A stretch of 64,000 nucleotides of DNA from Salinispora tropica CNB-440 (GCF_000016425.1 NC_009380.1:2112144-2176143), one strand, 5' to 3'. Positions 1 through 9,532 are shown, counted from the stretch's first letter. Numbers and translations: made by a program. The notes: a model not told the origin generated them from the letters alone.

Positions 1-162
1 CCTCCGGGTCGGTCGAAACCACGTCGTCGCCGACCAGACTTCCGGGAGGCCGCCATGATCGTACGGATTCGCCGTAATGGGGTGATCGTGACCGCTCCGC
101 GGACAGTTGTGTCCGGAAGATGGGACGGGGCGGGTGTGGCATCCGGTGCCTACCGGGCGTGC

Positions 163-168
163 CAGACT
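163..168 (+). promoter_or_regulatory. -10 element of aroC (leaderless layout)
   Basis: CAGACT ends 7 nt before the GTG chosen for aroC, which would place the transcript start at or next to the start codon. No ribosome binding site is visible in front of that GTG, which fits a leaderless mRNA. The same CAGACT-7 nt-GTG layout (within 1 nt) recurs before the PH-domain gene at 36731. The 160 bases upstream of it hold no gene that I can recognise. No -35 box is clear. Confidence 0.4.
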
Positions 169-175
169 GGCCGTT

Positions 176-1354
176 GTGTTGCGCTGGTTGACTGCAGGGG
201 AATCACACGGTCCCGCCCTCGTCGCGTTGCTCGAGGGGGTGCCGGCCGGTGTCGAGGTGACCACCGAGGAGATCGCCGGTGAACTGGCCCGGCGTCGACT
301 CGGCTATGGCCGTGGCGCCCGGATGGCCTTCGAGCAGGACGAGATCGAGATCATCGGGGGTCTGCGGCACGGGGTGACCCTGGGCAGTCCGGTGGCGATC
401 CGGGTCGGCAACTCCGAGTGGCCCAAGTGGCGCACGGTGATGGCCCCCGACCCGGTCGACTCGACGGAGCTGGCCGGGCAGGCCCGCAACGCGCCGTTGA
501 CCCGTCCTCGACCGGGGCACGCCGACCTGGCCGGCATGCAGAAGTACGGGCACACCGATGCCCGCCCGATCCTCGAGCGGGCCAGCGCCCGGGAGACGGC
601 TGCCCGGGTCGCCGTCGGTACCGTCGCCAAGGCCCTGCTCCGGCAGGCACTCGGCATCGAGGTCGTCTCGCACGTCGTGGAGCTGGGGACGGTCGCCACG
701 AAGCCGGGGCTGCGACCCAGCCCGGCCGACGGCGACCGGATCGATGCGGACCCGCTGCGCTGTCTGGACCCGGAGGCGAGCGTCCGGATGGTCGCCGAGG
801 TTGACGCGGCGAAGAAGGATGCCGACACGCTCGGCGGCGTGGTCGAGGTGCTGGCGTACGGGGTGCCCCCGGGGCTGGGCAGCCACGTGCAGTGGGATCG
901 GAAGCTGGACGCCCGGCTGGCCACCGCGCTGATGTCCATCCAGGCGATCAAGGGGGTCGAGATCGGCGACGGCTGGCAGCAGGCGCGTTCCCGGGGCTCG
1001 GTCGCGCACGACGAGATCATCCCCACCGCCACCGGTGTCCGGCGAGTCACCGACCGGGCCGGCGGCCTGGAGGGGGGCATCACCACCGGTGAGCCGCTGC
1101 GGGTGCGGGCCGCGATGAAGCCGATCTCCTCACTCAACCGCGCGCTGTCAACAGTGGATATCACCTCCGGTGAGCCTGCCACGGCGATCAACCAGCGCTC
1201 GGACGTGTGCGCGGTACCGGCCGCGGGGGTCGTCGCCGAGGCGATGGTGGCGCTGGTGCTGGCCGAGGCGGCGGTGGAGAAGTTCGGCGGCGACTCGGTG
1301 GTCGAGCAGCGCCGAAACCTCGCCGGCTACCTCGACGCGCTGGTTGTCCGCTGA
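176..1354 (+). CDS. aroC: Chorismate synthase
   Basis: Chorismate synthase makes chorismate from 5-enolpyruvylshikimate-3-phosphate using reduced FMN, the last step of the shikimate pathway. The product is 392 residues, the normal family length. It opens with [11 protein letters not shown], the hallmark N-terminus, and contains RPGHADL and the Arg/Ser-rich [11 protein letters not shown] stretch that line the FMN and substrate site. I chose the GTG at 176 over an in-frame ATG 69 bases upstream because the family starts at this M-L-R-W and a -10-like hexamer lies just before it. The stop codon overlaps the aroK start (TGATG), so the two genes are probably translationally coupled. Identification is secure; only the start is inferred. 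Confidence 0.96.
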   Translation: MLRWLTAGESHGPALVALLEGVPAGVEVTTEEIAGELARRRLGYGRGARMAFEQDEIEIIGGLRHGVTLGSPVAIRVGNSEWPKWRTVMAPDPVDSTELAGQARNAPLTRPRPGHADLAGMQKYGHTDARPILERASARETAARVAVGTVAKALLRQALGIEVVSHVVELGTVATKPGLRPSPADGDRIDADPLRCLDPEASVRMVAEVDAAKKDADTLGGVVEVLAYGVPPGLGSHVQWDRKLDARLATALMSIQAIKGVEIGDGWQQARSRGSVAHDEIIPTATGVRRVTDRAGGLEGGITTGEPLRVRAAMKPISSLNRALSTVDITSGEPATAINQRSDVCAVPAAGVVAEAMVALVLAEAAVEKFGGDSVVEQRRNLAGYLDALVVR

Positions 1355-1857
1355 TGGCGCCGGTCTGCGTCCTGGTCGGTGCACCTGGCTCGGGTAAGAC
1401 CACCGTCGGGCGAGCGCTCGCCGAGTTGCTCGGAGTGGAGTTCCGGGACACCGATCTCGACATCGAGGCGACGGTGGGCAAGCCGATCTCGGAGATCTTC
1501 ATTGACGAGGGGGAGGCGCATTTCCGTACCCTCGAACGGGCGGCGGTGGCGACGGCGCTCGCCACCACCGCCGGCGTGCTCGCCCTCGGCGGTGGTGCGG
1601 TGCTCGCCGAGGAGACCCGGTCCGCGCTGGTTGGCCACACCGTCGTGCACCTGTCGGTGGAGCTGCCCGACGCGGTACGCCGGGTCGGGCTCGGTGCGGG
1701 GCGACCCCTGCTCGCGGTCAACCCCCGTGCCACCCTCAAGTATCTGTTGGAGCAGCGCCGGCCGCACTACGCGGCGGTGGCGACGGCGACGGTCGTGACC
1801 GACGGCCGGACGCCGGAGCAGCTCGCGGTCGAGGTCGCCGCGCTGCTCCCCTCCTGA
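1354..1857 (+). CDS. aroK: Shikimate kinase
   Basis: Shikimate kinase phosphorylates the 3-hydroxyl of shikimate with ATP. The 167-residue product has the Walker A motif GAPGSGKTT at residues 9-17, the D-T-D shikimate-binding motif (RDTDLDIE) near residue 35 and the GGGAV loop near residue 78, followed by the lid region with R-P-L. The ATG overlaps the TGA of aroC by one base. It is followed by a short GC-only heptamer repeat and then by aroB, so the four genes aroC-aroK-aroB-aroQ cover the 1st cyclic, the 3rd, the 5th and the last steps of the pathway. Confidence 0.96.
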   Translation: MAPVCVLVGAPGSGKTTVGRALAELLGVEFRDTDLDIEATVGKPISEIFIDEGEAHFRTLERAAVATALATTAGVLALGGGAVLAEETRSALVGHTVVHLSVELPDAVRRVGLGAGRPLLAVNPRATLKYLLEQRRPHYAAVATATVVTDGRTPEQLAVEVAALLPS

Positions 1858-1858
1858 C

Positions 1859-1886
1859 GGGGGCCGGGGGCCGGGGGCCGGGGGCC
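1859..1886 (+). repeat. Four perfect GGGGGCC heptamers
   Basis: Directly after the aroK stop there are four perfect head-to-tail copies of GGGGGCC. It is a simple-sequence repeat and probably varies in copy number between strains. It is followed by non-coding sequence before the aroB promoter. No function is evident. Confidence 0.9.
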
Positions 1887-1956
1887 GGCCGGGCGGTCAC
1901 GGTTCCGGGCCCCGGGACGGGGCTACCGTCGCCGCCACCGGCACGGCCGGCTCAGC

Positions 1957-1962
1957 TAGGCT
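1957..1962 (+). promoter_or_regulatory. -10 element of aroB (leaderless layout)
   Basis: TAGGCT ends 7 nt before the aroB ATG. No Shine-Dalgarno sequence fits in the gap, so aroB is probably read from its own leaderless transcript rather than only from the aroC promoter. The -35 region is not recognisable. Confidence 0.4.
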
Positions 1963-1969
1963 GCGCGCG

Positions 1970-3043
1970 ATGGACAAGACAACCCGAATCGCGGTTGGTG
2001 GTGACCGACCGTACGACGTGTTGGTGGGGCGGGACCTGCTCGACCCGCCACAGTTGCTGCCGGGCGCGCAGCGGCTGGCCGTGCTGTACGCGCCGCCGAT
2101 GCGGGGCCGGGCCGAGCAGCTGGCGGAGCGGGCCCGGATGGCCGGGGTGACGCCACTGCTGGTCGAGGTGCCGGACGCGGAGGCGGGCAAGCACATCGAG
2201 GTCGCCGCCAGCTGCTGGGAACGGCTCGGTGCGGCGGGCTTCACCCGCGCCGACGCCGTCGTCGGTGTGGGTGGCGGCGCGGTTACCGACCTGGCTGGCT
2301 TCGTCGCGGCCTGCTGGCTGCGCGGGGTGCGTTGGGTGCCGGTGGCGACGTCGTTGCTGGGCATGGTTGACGCGGCGGTGGGCGGCAAGACCGGGATCAA
2401 TACCGCCGCCGGCAAGAACCTGGTCGGTGCCTTCCACCCGCCGGCCGGGGTGATCTGCGACCTGGCTGCTCTGGACAGCCTCTCCCCGGCCGACCTGGCC
2501 GCGGGAATGGCCGAGGTGATCAAGTGTGGCTTCATCGCCGACCCGGTGATCCTCGAGCTGGTCGAGCGGGACCCCGCCGTCGCCGTTGACCCGGCGGGTC
2601 CGGTGCTCCGGGAGCTGATCGAGCGGGCGATCCGGGTCAAGGCGCAGGTCGTCTCCGGTGACCTTCGCGAGTCGGGGGCCCGGGAGATCCTCAACTACGG
2701 GCACACCCTGGCGCATGCCATCGAGAAGGTGGAGGGCTACCGCTGGCGGCACGGCCACGCGGTCGCGGTGGGGCTGGTCTACGCGGCGACCCTGGCCCTG
2801 CTCGAAGGCCGGCTGGACGCGCAGACCGCGCAGCGGCACCGGGCGGTGGTGGGCGCGCTCGGCCTGCCCACCGGATACCGGGCGGAAGCCTGGCCGGACC
2901 TGCTCGCCACGATGCGGGTGGACAAGAAGGCGCGGGGCAGCGTCCTGCGCTTCGTGGTGTTGGCCGGTCTCGCCCACCCCACGATCCTCGAGGCGCCCTC
3001 CGACGAACTGCTGCACGCCGCCTACCGGGAGATCGCCGAATGA
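1970..3043 (+). CDS. aroB: 3-dehydroquinate synthase
   Basis: This enzyme converts DAHP to 3-dehydroquinate using NAD+ and a divalent metal. The 357-residue protein has the NAD-binding glycine-rich segment [10 protein letters not shown] at residues 101-110, the G-K-T-G-I-N phosphate loop near residue 140 and metal-ligand histidines in [11 protein letters not shown] and in the later GHAVAVG segment. It is a single-domain AroB and not part of a pentafunctional enzyme. The start is supported by the conserved N-terminus and a -10 hexamer just upstream. Its last bases overlap the aroQ start (ATGA). Confidence 0.97.
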   Translation: MDKTTRIAVGGDRPYDVLVGRDLLDPPQLLPGAQRLAVLYAPPMRGRAEQLAERARMAGVTPLLVEVPDAEAGKHIEVAASCWERLGAAGFTRADAVVGVGGGAVTDLAGFVAACWLRGVRWVPVATSLLGMVDAAVGGKTGINTAAGKNLVGAFHPPAGVICDLAALDSLSPADLAAGMAEVIKCGFIADPVILELVERDPAVAVDPAGPVLRELIERAIRVKAQVVSGDLRESGAREILNYGHTLAHAIEKVEGYRWRHGHAVAVGLVYAATLALLEGRLDAQTAQRHRAVVGALGLPTGYRAEAWPDLLATMRVDKKARGSVLRFVVLAGLAHPTILEAPSDELLHAAYREIAE

Positions 3044-3471
3044 GGGTGTACGTGCTCAACGGGCCCAATCTCGGCCGCCTGGGCACCCGGCAACCGGAGG
3101 TCTACGGTACGACCACCTACGCCGACCTCGTCGAGCTGTGCCAGCAGACCGGGCGGGAGCTGGGGCTGGAGGTGGTCATCCGGCAGACCGACGCCGAACA
3201 GGAACTGCTCGGTTGGCTACACGAGGCTGCTGACCTGGGCGCTTGCGTGGTGCTCAATCCCGCGGCCTGGTCGCACTACTCGATCGCGGTACGAGACGCC
3301 TGCGCCCTGTTGCGTGCCCCGTTGGTCGAGGTGCACCTCTCCAACATCCACGCCCGGGAGGAGTTCCGGCATCACTCGGTGGTCTCGGCGGTGGCGACCG
3401 GGGTGATCTGTGGGCTGGGTGTGGACGGCTACCGCCTGGCTCTGCACCACCTGGCGGCCCGGGCCCGCTGA
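3040..3471 (+). CDS. aroQ: 3-dehydroquinate dehydratase, type II
   Basis: AroQ dehydrates 3-dehydroquinate to 3-dehydroshikimate. The 143-residue length and the motifs identify the type II (dodecameric, trans-dehydrating) family: [11 protein letters not shown] at residues 7-17, the catalytic tyrosine at about position 22 in EVYG, and [15 protein letters not shown] with the catalytic His. It overlaps aroB by four bases, so it is likely translationally coupled. About 130 non-coding bases separate it from efp. Confidence 0.97.
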   Translation: MRVYVLNGPNLGRLGTRQPEVYGTTTYADLVELCQQTGRELGLEVVIRQTDAEQELLGWLHEAADLGACVVLNPAAWSHYSIAVRDACALLRAPLVEVHLSNIHAREEFRHHSVVSAVATGVICGLGVDGYRLALHHLAARAR

Positions 3472-3558
3472 TCGTCGCGAGTCGTCGCTGGGCGCGGGGC
3501 GCTGCTGTGGGTGCCGGGGCCGCGGCTTGCTCGGGCGAGCCTGCGGAAGCGCGGCCTA

Positions 3559-3564
3559 GTAGAC
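3559..3564 (+). promoter_or_regulatory. Putative -10 element of efp
   Basis: TAGACT lies 39 nt before the efp ATG, leaving room for a short leader and the AAGGCAGGAA ribosome binding site. The same hexamer occurs before pheS (39891) and def (24735). No convincing -35 is seen. Confidence 0.35.
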
Positions 3565-3603
3565 TTGCCGGGTCTGTCCGCCACCTTATGATCAAGGCAG
3601 GAA

Positions 3604-4161
3604 ATGGCCACCACCAACGACCTGAAAAACGGCATGGTACTCAACCTCGACGGTGAGCTCTGGGCCGTCGTCGAGTTCCAGCACGTCAAGCCCGGAAAGG
3701 GTGGTGCGTTCGTGCGCACCACGCTGAAGAACGTGCTCTCCGGCAAGGTGGTCGACAAGACCTTCAATGCGGGCACCAAGGTCGAGACCGCGACCGTTGA
3801 CAAGCGTACGATGCAGTACCTGTACGCCGACGGCGAGGACTTCGTCTTCATGGACCTGGAGACGTTCGACCAGATCAACGTGCTCGGCGACACGGTCGGC
3901 GAGGCCGCGAACTACCTGCTGCCCGAGGCCGAGGCGACTGTCGCCACCCACGAGGGTGTGCCGCTCTACGTGGAGCTGCCGACCAGCGTGGTGCTCGAGA
4001 TCACCTATACCGAGCCCGGCCTCCAGGGAGACCGTTCGACCGGTGGTAGCAAGCCGGCCACGGTCGAGACCGGCGCGACCGTGCAGGTGCCGCTCTTCAT
4101 CACCACCGGCGAGAAGATCAAGGTCGACACCCGCGACGGCCGTTACCTCGGCCGCGCCTGA
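3604..4161 (+). CDS. efp: Elongation factor P
   Basis: EF-P binds ribosomes stalled at proline runs and promotes peptide bond formation. The 185-residue protein has the usual three beta-barrel domains: an N-terminal KOW-like domain with the PGKGGAF loop (Lys32 at its tip, the residue modified or unmodified in different bacteria), a central OB domain and a C-terminal OB domain ending [13 protein letters not shown]. The surroundings of Lys32 do not include the long proline loop of the arginine-rhamnosylated type. An AAGGCAGGAA ribosome binding site precedes the ATG. Its stop overlaps the nusB start. Confidence 0.97.
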   Translation: MATTNDLKNGMVLNLDGELWAVVEFQHVKPGKGGAFVRTTLKNVLSGKVVDKTFNAGTKVETATVDKRTMQYLYADGEDFVFMDLETFDQINVLGDTVGEAANYLLPEAEATVATHEGVPLYVELPTSVVLEITYTEPGLQGDRSTGGSKPATVETGATVQVPLFITTGEKIKVDTRDGRYLGRA

Positions 4162-4595
4162 TGGCCGAGGGGCCCAAGCAGCAGATGCCGGCGCGTCGCA
4201 AGGCGCGCAAACGGGCGCTGGACGTGCTCTTCGAGGCGGACCTGCGGGGCCGTCCACCGGTCGAGGTGCTCGCCGGCTACGTGGAGCGGATCGAGAAGCC
4301 CCGACCGGAGCATCTGGGATACGCGGTTGGCCTGGTTGAGGGGGTCGCTGCCCGCCTGGATCGGGTTGACGAGCTGATCGCCAGCTACGCCGAGGGGTGG
4401 ACGCTGGACCGGATGCCGACTGTTGATCGGAACCTCGCCCGGATCGCGGTCTACGAGCTGCTCTACGTGGACGAGATCGACGACGCGGTAGCGATCAGCG
4501 AGGCGGTGGAGTTGGCCCGGCAGATGTCGACCGACGACTCACCGCGATTCCTCAACGGCCTCCTCGGCCGGATTGCGGAGTACGCCACCCGGTAG
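4161..4595 (+). CDS. nusB: Transcription antitermination protein NusB
   Basis: NusB pairs with ribosomal protein S10 (NusE) on boxA RNA and prevents early termination in rRNA operons; the rRNA operon at the end of this window has boxA-like leader sequences on which it could act. The 144-residue all-alpha protein shows the family features ARKRALDVLFEADLRG at the N-terminus and VDRNLARIAVYELLY and SPRFLNGLLGRI in the C-terminal half. It overlaps efp by one base (TGATG). A strong bidirectional hairpin follows. Confidence 0.95.
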   Translation: MAEGPKQQMPARRKARKRALDVLFEADLRGRPPVEVLAGYVERIEKPRPEHLGYAVGLVEGVAARLDRVDELIASYAEGWTLDRMPTVDRNLARIAVYELLYVDEIDDAVAISEAVELARQMSTDDSPRFLNGLLGRIAEYATR

Positions 4596-4652
4596 CCGCG
4601 ATCCGGGGTTCCGGCTCGGAAGTGAGACAGCCGGAAGCGAGACCGGATAGTC

Positions 4653-4686
4653 GAAAGGGCCCGTGCCGACCGGCACGGGCCCTTTT
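4653..4686. terminator. Bidirectional terminator between nusB and bldD
   Basis: A near-perfect inverted repeat of about 15-16 bp (AAAGGGCCCGTGCC... with its complement) surrounds a 2-4 nt loop and ends in TTTT on one side and AAA on the other. It lies between convergent nusB and bldD and can serve both. Confidence 0.85.
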
Positions 4687-4699
4687 CGGGTGCCACTAC

Positions 4700-5188
4700 T
4701 CAGGAGGCGAAGAACGCCCGGGGGTCGGCGACGAGGACGCCGTGCTCGTTCAGCCGCTCGATCAGGCCGGACGGCGAGGCGTCGTAGACGATCGCCAGGG
4801 CGCGCAGGTCATCGGCGCGGATCGACAGCACCCGGCCGTTGTAGTCGCCGCGCTGCTGCTGAATCGCGCGGGCGTATCGGGCGACGTAGGCGAGGTCCTC
4901 CGAGGCCTCGTCGTAGAGCCGCTCGAGGTCCAGCACGATCTTGCTGGTGGGCTCGTGGCGGACGCCACTGCCGTCGGGCAGTAGCTCGGAGACGGGAACA
5001 CGGTAGAAGTCGGCCAGTTCGGCGAGGCGGGACACGGTGACGGCTCGGTCGCCGCGCTCGTACGAGCCGACCACGACGGCCTTCCACCGTCCGTTGGACT
5101 TTTCCTCTACGCCCTGCAGGGACAGGCCCTGCTGCTGGCGAATGGAGCGCAGGCGGGCGCCCAGCGACTTGGCGTACTCAGAGGGCAT
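4700..5188 (-). CDS. bldD: Developmental master regulator BldD (c-di-GMP-binding)
   Basis: BldD represses sporulation genes during vegetative growth and binds DNA when bridged by tetrameric c-di-GMP. The 162-residue protein has an N-terminal helix-turn-helix (about residues 9-70, QQQGLSLQGVEEKS ... WKAVVVGSYERGDR) and a C-terminal domain. The known c-di-GMP motif RGD-X8-RXXD is intact: R113-G114-D115, then R124 and D127. A GGGAG ribosome binding site precedes the ATG by 8 nt. A promoter-like TTGACC-17-TACCGT lies upstream. It is the main sign that the organism differentiates and sporulates. A response regulator with a GGDEF domain lies elsewhere in the window (29835). Confidence 0.96.
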   Translation of the reverse strand: MPSEYAKSLGARLRSIRQQQGLSLQGVEEKSNGRWKAVVVGSYERGDRAVTVSRLAELADFYRVPVSELLPDGSGVRHEPTSKIVLDLERLYDEASEDLAYVARYARAIQQQRGDYNGRVLSIRADDLRALAIVYDASPSGLIERLNEHGVLVADPRAFFAS

Positions 5189-5241
5189 TCGGACACTCCC
5201 AGTGCTGCTCGGGGTTCTCCCGTCGATCGCTACGGAGCGTG

Positions 5242-5270
5242 ACGGTACGGGGATTGCGACAGCCGGTCAA
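5242..5270 (-). promoter_or_regulatory. Putative promoter of bldD
   Basis: On the minus strand, TTGACC (5270-5265) and TACCGT (5247-5242) are separated by exactly 17 bases, a good housekeeping-sigma promoter. It would give a leader of about 45 nt before the bldD ATG. Confidence 0.6.
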
Positions 5271-5361
5271 GTGGTCGTGAACTTTCCCGTTTCATCCTGG
5301 GGGAGTTGTCCCAGTTTCACCGTTCTGCCGTCGAGTCCTCGGCCGGCGACCGTCGAGACGG

Positions 5362-5374
5362 TGACCACTGGTAA
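5362..5374. promoter_or_regulatory. Possible BldD-type inverted repeat
   Basis: TGACCACTGGTAA is a near-palindrome whose outer half-sites TnAC and GTnA have the spacing of the published BldD consensus, but the central C-W-G is not matched. It lies between bldD and pyrR, where autoregulation of bldD would act. The call rests on pattern only. Confidence 0.25.
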
Positions 5375-5432
5375 CGTTGCCCGAAGCCCCGGCCCGGTCC
5401 GTTCGCGGTTCGCGCCGGTTACTCCGACATCC

Positions 5433-5467
5433 TTTAACGACCCGTCCCGTGAGGCGGGGAAGGAGGT
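5433..5467 (+). promoter_or_regulatory. PyrR-binding RNA element overlapping the pyrR ribosome binding site
   Basis: The stretch running from TTTAACGACCCG through CCCGTGAGGCGGGGAAGGAGG resembles the PyrR binding loop (the conserved core is close to the CCAGAGAGGC loop of Bacillus). Here the 3' side of the stem runs straight into the AAGGAGG Shine-Dalgarno at 5460-5466. There is no separate terminator, so the element suggests translational repression by UMP-bound PyrR, as described for mycobacteria, rather than transcription attenuation. Confidence 0.7.
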
Positions 5468-5472
5468 CTGCC

Positions 5473-6054
5473 GTGGCGTACCCACCGGCTGCCCACTCAC
5501 CGACCACCCGACAACCCTCGGTGAAGGTGATTCTCACCAGCGCCGACGTGCAGCGCGTGGTTGACCGCATCGCCCACCAGATCCTCGAGAAGACCCAGGG
5601 TGCCCAGCAGACCGTTCTGCTGGGGATCCCCACCCGGGGAGTGCCGCTCGCCCGGCGGCTAGCCGCCCGGATCAGCGCCTTCGAGGGGGTGGATGTCCCG
5701 GTCGGTGTCCTCGACATCACCCTCTACCGGGACGACCTGCGTCAGCACGCCACCCGCGCTGTCGGCCCCACCGAGGTCCCCGCCGGCGGCATCGACGGCC
5801 GGCGGGTCGTCCTCGTCGACGATGTCCTCTTCTCCGGTCGAACCGTGCGGGCGGCGCTCGACGCGCTGAACGACGTCGGCCGACCAGCGTCGGTCCAGCT
5901 CGCCGTCCTGGTCGATCGCGGCCACCGTGAGCTGCCCATCCGCGCCGACTACGTGGGTAAGAACATCCCGACCGCCCTCGCGGAGAGTGTCCGGGTCACC
6001 CTCGCGGAGCCCGACGGTGCCGACGAGGTCCGGCTCTACGGGGGTGACCGGTGA
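5473..6054 (+). CDS. pyrR: Pyrimidine operon regulator PyrR / uracil phosphoribosyltransferase
   Basis: PyrR binds pyr mRNA in a UMP-dependent manner and usually keeps uracil phosphoribosyltransferase activity. The 193-residue protein carries the PRPP-binding loop [17 protein letters not shown] in the middle and [12 protein letters not shown] before it, both typical. The GTG at 5473 lies 6 nt after a perfect AGGAGG and inside the proposed PyrR element. It opens the pyrimidine operon pyrR-pyrB-pyrC-carA-carB-pyrD-bioA-pyrF; a 58-base gap separates it from pyrB. Confidence 0.96.
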   Translation: MAYPPAAHSPTTRQPSVKVILTSADVQRVVDRIAHQILEKTQGAQQTVLLGIPTRGVPLARRLAARISAFEGVDVPVGVLDITLYRDDLRQHATRAVGPTEVPAGGIDGRRVVLVDDVLFSGRTVRAALDALNDVGRPASVQLAVLVDRGHRELPIRADYVGKNIPTALAESVRVTLAEPDGADEVRLYGGDR

Positions 6055-6112
6055 GCCCGCGCGGCGCGGCGGGGCGCCATCTGCGGGTCGCGACCGGAGG
6101 GGGGCTCGGCGC

Positions 6113-7039
6113 ATGATCCGTCACCTGCTCTCCAGCGCCGACCTGGACGCTGGTACCGCCCTCCAGATCCTGGACACCGCCGCCGAGATGGCCACCGTGG
6201 CCGGGCGGGAGGTCAAGAAGCTGCCGGCGCTGCGCGGTCGGACCGTGGTGAACCTCTTCTACGAGGACTCCACCCGGACTCGGATCTCCTTCGAGGCCGC
6301 CGCCAAGCGGCTCAGTGCCGACGTGATCAACTTTTCGGTCAAGGGGTCCAGCGTCGCCAAGGGTGAGAGTCTGAAGGACACCGCACTCACCCTCCAGGCG
6401 ATGGGCGCCGACGCCGTCGTCGTCCGGCACCCCGCCTCCGGTGCCCCGTACCAGCTGGCCGACTGGGTCGACGGCTCCGTCGTCAACGCCGGCGACGGTA
6501 CGCACGAGCACCCCACCCAGGCGCTACTCGACGCGTACACGATGCGTTCCCGGCTGGGCCGACTCGCCGGCCTGTCGGTGGCGGTGGTCGGTGACGTGCT
6601 GCACAGCCGGGTGGCACGCTCCAACGTCCTGCTGCTCTCCACCCTCGGTGCCAAGGTCACCCTGGTCGGTCCGCCTCCGCTGATCCCGGTGGACATCGCG
6701 GCGGCCCTCGCGCCCAGCGCCGCCGTCTGCTACGACCTGGACGCGGTGCTGCCGCAGTCGGACGTGGTCATGATGCTGCGGGTGCAGCGGGAGCGCATGA
6801 ACGACTCCTACTTTCCGTCCGCCCGTGAGTACGCCCGCCGTTACGGCCTGGACGGCTCACGGATGCGGCGGCTGCCGGAGCACGCGATCGTGATGCATCC
6901 CGGTCCGATGAACCGGGGCATGGAGATCACCTCCGAGGTGGCCGACTCGCCCCGCTCCACCATTGTCGAACAGGTCGCCAACGGCGTCTCCGTCCGGATG
7001 GCCGTCCTCTACCTGCTACTCGGAGGGAACAACCGGTGA
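6113..7039 (+). CDS. pyrB: Aspartate carbamoyltransferase catalytic chain
   Basis: PyrB condenses carbamoyl phosphate and aspartate to N-carbamoylaspartate, the committed step of pyrimidine synthesis. The 308-residue protein has the carbamoyl-phosphate motif STRTRISFE near residue 50, the aspartate-side HPTQALLD motif near residue 135, and HPGPMNRG near the C-terminus. I chose the ATG at 6113 because [11 protein letters not shown] is the usual start and GGAGG lies upstream. No pyrI regulatory chain is present, as usual in actinobacteria. It overlaps pyrC by four bases (GTGA). Confidence 0.97.
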   Translation: MIRHLLSSADLDAGTALQILDTAAEMATVAGREVKKLPALRGRTVVNLFYEDSTRTRISFEAAAKRLSADVINFSVKGSSVAKGESLKDTALTLQAMGADAVVVRHPASGAPYQLADWVDGSVVNAGDGTHEHPTQALLDAYTMRSRLGRLAGLSVAVVGDVLHSRVARSNVLLLSTLGAKVTLVGPPPLIPVDIAAALAPSAAVCYDLDAVLPQSDVVMMLRVQRERMNDSYFPSAREYARRYGLDGSRMRRLPEHAIVMHPGPMNRGMEITSEVADSPRSTIVEQVANGVSVRMAVLYLLLGGNNR

Positions 7040-8313
7040 CCGCGTATCTGATCACCAACGTGAGCGTCCTCGGTGCCGCGCCGACCGACCTGCTCATCCG
7101 CGACGGTGTCGTGGCCGAGACCGGCGTGGGCCTGACGGCCTCCGACGCGGTCGTGGTCGACGGCACCGGCCTGGTCGCCCTGCCCGGCCTGGTGGACCTG
7201 CACACCCATCTGCGTGAGCCCGGCCGGGAAGACGCCGAGACCGTGGCGACCGGCTCCCGCGCCGCGGCGCTCGGCGGTTTCACCGCCGTCTGCGCGATGG
7301 CGAACACCTCCCCGGTGGCCGACACCGCCGGTGTGGTCGAGCAGGTCTGGCGGCTGGGCCGGGAGGCCGGGCTGGTCGACGTGCAGCCGATCGGCGCGGT
7401 CACGGTCGGGCTGGCCGGCCAGCGCCTGGCCGAGTTGGGCGCGATGGCCGACTCCGCCGCCCGGGTGCGGATCTTCTCCGACGACGGACACTGCGTCGCC
7501 GACCCGCGGTTGATGCGCCGGGCCCTGGAGTACGTGAAGGCGTTCGACGGGATCGTTGCCCAGCACGCCGAGGAGCCACGGCTGACCGAAGGCGCTCAGA
7601 TGCACGAGGGTGAGATCTCCACCCGCCTTGGCCTGACTGGCTGGCCGGCGGTCGCCGAGGAGGCGATCATCGCCCGGGACGTGCTGCTCGCCGAGCACGT
7701 GGGTAGCCGCCTGCACATCTGCCACGTCTCCACGGCCGGCAGCGTCGGGGTGCTGCGGCAGGCCAAGGCCCGCGGCGTTCAGGTCACTGCCGAGGTCACT
7801 CCGCACCACCTGTTGTTGACCGACGAGAAGGCGGTTACCTACGACCCGGTCTACAAGGTCAACCCGCCGCTGCGGACCGCCGCCGATGTCGCCGCACTGC
7901 GCACCGCGCTGGCCGAGGGGGTCGTGGACATCGTCGCCACCGACCACGCCCCGCACTCCGTGGAGGACAAGGAGTGCGAGTGGGCGTATGCCCGGCCGGG
8001 CATGCTCGGCCTGGAGACGGCGCTCTCCATCACGCTGGACGTGCTCGGCCCGCGGTGGGACCTCATCGCCGAGCGGATGTCCCGCACCCCCGCCCGGATC
8101 GCTGGCCTCACCGAGCACGGCCACGACCCCGCGCCGGGCGCGCCGGCGAACCTGACCCTGGTGGATCCGGCGGCGCGGCGCGTCGTCGAGCCGACCGAGT
8201 TGGCCAGCCGCAGCCGCAACACCCCGTACGCCCGCATGACGCTGCCGGGTCGCATCGTGGCGACCTTCCTGCGCGGCGAGGCGACGGTCCTGGACGGAAA
8301 GGCAGTGAAGTGA
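7036..8313 (+). CDS. pyrC: Dihydroorotase
   Basis: This zinc amidohydrolase cyclises carbamoylaspartate to dihydroorotate. The 425-residue length and motifs match the type I (multifunctional-like) class: the metal-binding [10 protein letters not shown] near residue 55, [10 protein letters not shown] near residue 230 and the late DHAPHS metal ligand near residue 305. The GTG start overlaps the pyrB stop and is preceded by GGAGGG. The 58 bases before carA hold no gene; several actinobacteria have a small membrane protein gene at this place. Confidence 0.97.
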   Translation: MTAYLITNVSVLGAAPTDLLIRDGVVAETGVGLTASDAVVVDGTGLVALPGLVDLHTHLREPGREDAETVATGSRAAALGGFTAVCAMANTSPVADTAGVVEQVWRLGREAGLVDVQPIGAVTVGLAGQRLAELGAMADSAARVRIFSDDGHCVADPRLMRRALEYVKAFDGIVAQHAEEPRLTEGAQMHEGEISTRLGLTGWPAVAEEAIIARDVLLAEHVGSRLHICHVSTAGSVGVLRQAKARGVQVTAEVTPHHLLLTDEKAVTYDPVYKVNPPLRTAADVAALRTALAEGVVDIVATDHAPHSVEDKECEWAYARPGMLGLETALSITLDVLGPRWDLIAERMSRTPARIAGLTEHGHDPAPGAPANLTLVDPAARRVVEPTELASRSRNTPYARMTLPGRIVATFLRGEATVLDGKAVK

Positions 8314-8371
8314 CTCGAGTACGGAGTGCGGTGGGGCAGTGCCGTGTGGCCGGGACTGTGGGGTGCGTGGC

Positions 8372-9532
8372 ATGAGGCGGCGACCGGCGATTCTCGTCCT
8401 GGAGGACGGGCGCACGTTCCACGGCGAGGCGTACGGCAGCGTCGGGGAGACCTTCGGTGAAGCGGTCTTCAACACCGGAATGACCGGCTACCAGGAGACG
8501 CTCACCGACCCTTCCTACCACCGGCAGGTGGTGGTGCAGACCGCGCCGCACATCGGCAACACCGGGGTCAACGGCGAGGATGACGAGTCCAGCCGGATCT
8601 GGGTCGCCGGGTATGTGGTCCGTGACCCCGCCCGGATCGGCTCGAACTGGCGGGCCACCGGTGGCCTGGAGGACCGGCTCACCGCCGAGGGGGTGGTGGG
8701 CATCAGCGGTGTGGACACCCGGGCGCTCACCCGGCACCTGCGGGAGCGGGGGGCGATGCGGGTCGGGGTGTCCAGTGTCGAGACCGATCCGCAGGCGTTG
8801 TTGGCCCGGGTCCGGCAGGCCCCGCAGATGGTCGGCGCGGACCTCTCCACCGAGGTGACCACCCCGAAACCGTACGTCGTCGGGGCCCAGGGGGAGCACC
8901 GGTTCACCGTGGCGGCCCTGGATCTCGGCATCAAGCGGAACGTGCCCCGGCGGCTCGCGGCGCGGGGTGTCACCACCCATGTCCTGCCGGCTCACTCGGG
9001 CATCGACGAACTACGGGCCACCGGCGCGGATGCGATCTTCCTCTCGCCCGGCCCTGGTGACCCCGCGACCGCCGACGGTCCGGTTGCCCTGGCTCGCGCG
9101 GTGCTCACCGGCGGGGTGCCGCTCTTCGGGATTTGTTTCGGCAGCCAGATCCTGGGTCGGGCGCTGGGATTCGGCACGTACAAGCTCGGCTACGGCCACC
9201 GTGGCATCAACCAGCCGGTGCTCGACCGGGCGACCGGCAAGGTCGAGGTGACCAGCCACAACCACGGCTTCGCCGTGGCGTTTCCCGGAGCCGAGCCGGG
9301 GGCCGTCGTGCCGGACCGGGTAGTCGAGACCGAATTCGGCGGAGTCGAGGTCTCGCACGTCTGCCTCAACGACAACGTGGTCGAGGGGCTGCGGGCGCGC
9401 GACGTGCCCGCCTTCACCGTTCAGTACCACCCGGAGGCGGCGGCCGGTCCGCACGACGCGGACTACCTGTTCGACCGCTTCGCCGAGCTCATTGAGGGTC
9501 GCAACCACAGCGGGGGGCGCACGAATGCCTAA
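8372..9532 (+). CDS. carA: Carbamoyl-phosphate synthase small (glutaminase) subunit
   Basis: CarA hydrolyses glutamine and channels ammonia to CarB. The 386-residue protein has the N-terminal CPSase small-chain domain ([23 protein letters not shown]) and a class I glutamine amidotransferase domain with the nucleophile Cys in [11 protein letters not shown] (about residue 256) and the His/Glu pair in [13 protein letters not shown] 8372 was preferred over an upstream start because the family begins at [12 protein letters not shown]. It overlaps carB by 8 bases. Confidence 0.96.
   Translation: MRRRPAILVLEDGRTFHGEAYGSVGETFGEAVFNTGMTGYQETLTDPSYHRQVVVQTAPHIGNTGVNGEDDESSRIWVAGYVVRDPARIGSNWRATGGLEDRLTAEGVVGISGVDTRALTRHLRERGAMRVGVSSVETDPQALLARVRQAPQMVGADLSTEVTTPKPYVVGAQGEHRFTVAALDLGIKRNVPRRLAARGVTTHVLPAHSGIDELRATGADAIFLSPGPGDPATADGPVALARAVLTGGVPLFGICFGSQILGRALGFGTYKLGYGHRGINQPVLDRATGKVEVTSHNHGFAVAFPGAEPGAVVPDRVVETEFGGVEVSHVCLNDNVVEGLRARDVPAFTVQYHPEAAAGPHDADYLFDRFAELIEGRNHSGGRTNA

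Noticed and set aside
4622..5040. Plus-strand frames opposite bldD
   Set aside because: They run through the terminator and the bldD gene, and the bldD protein is unmistakable.
7009..8475. Long minus-strand frame opposite pyrC
   Set aside because: Same cause: shadow of a securely identified gene, with no start signals or family features.
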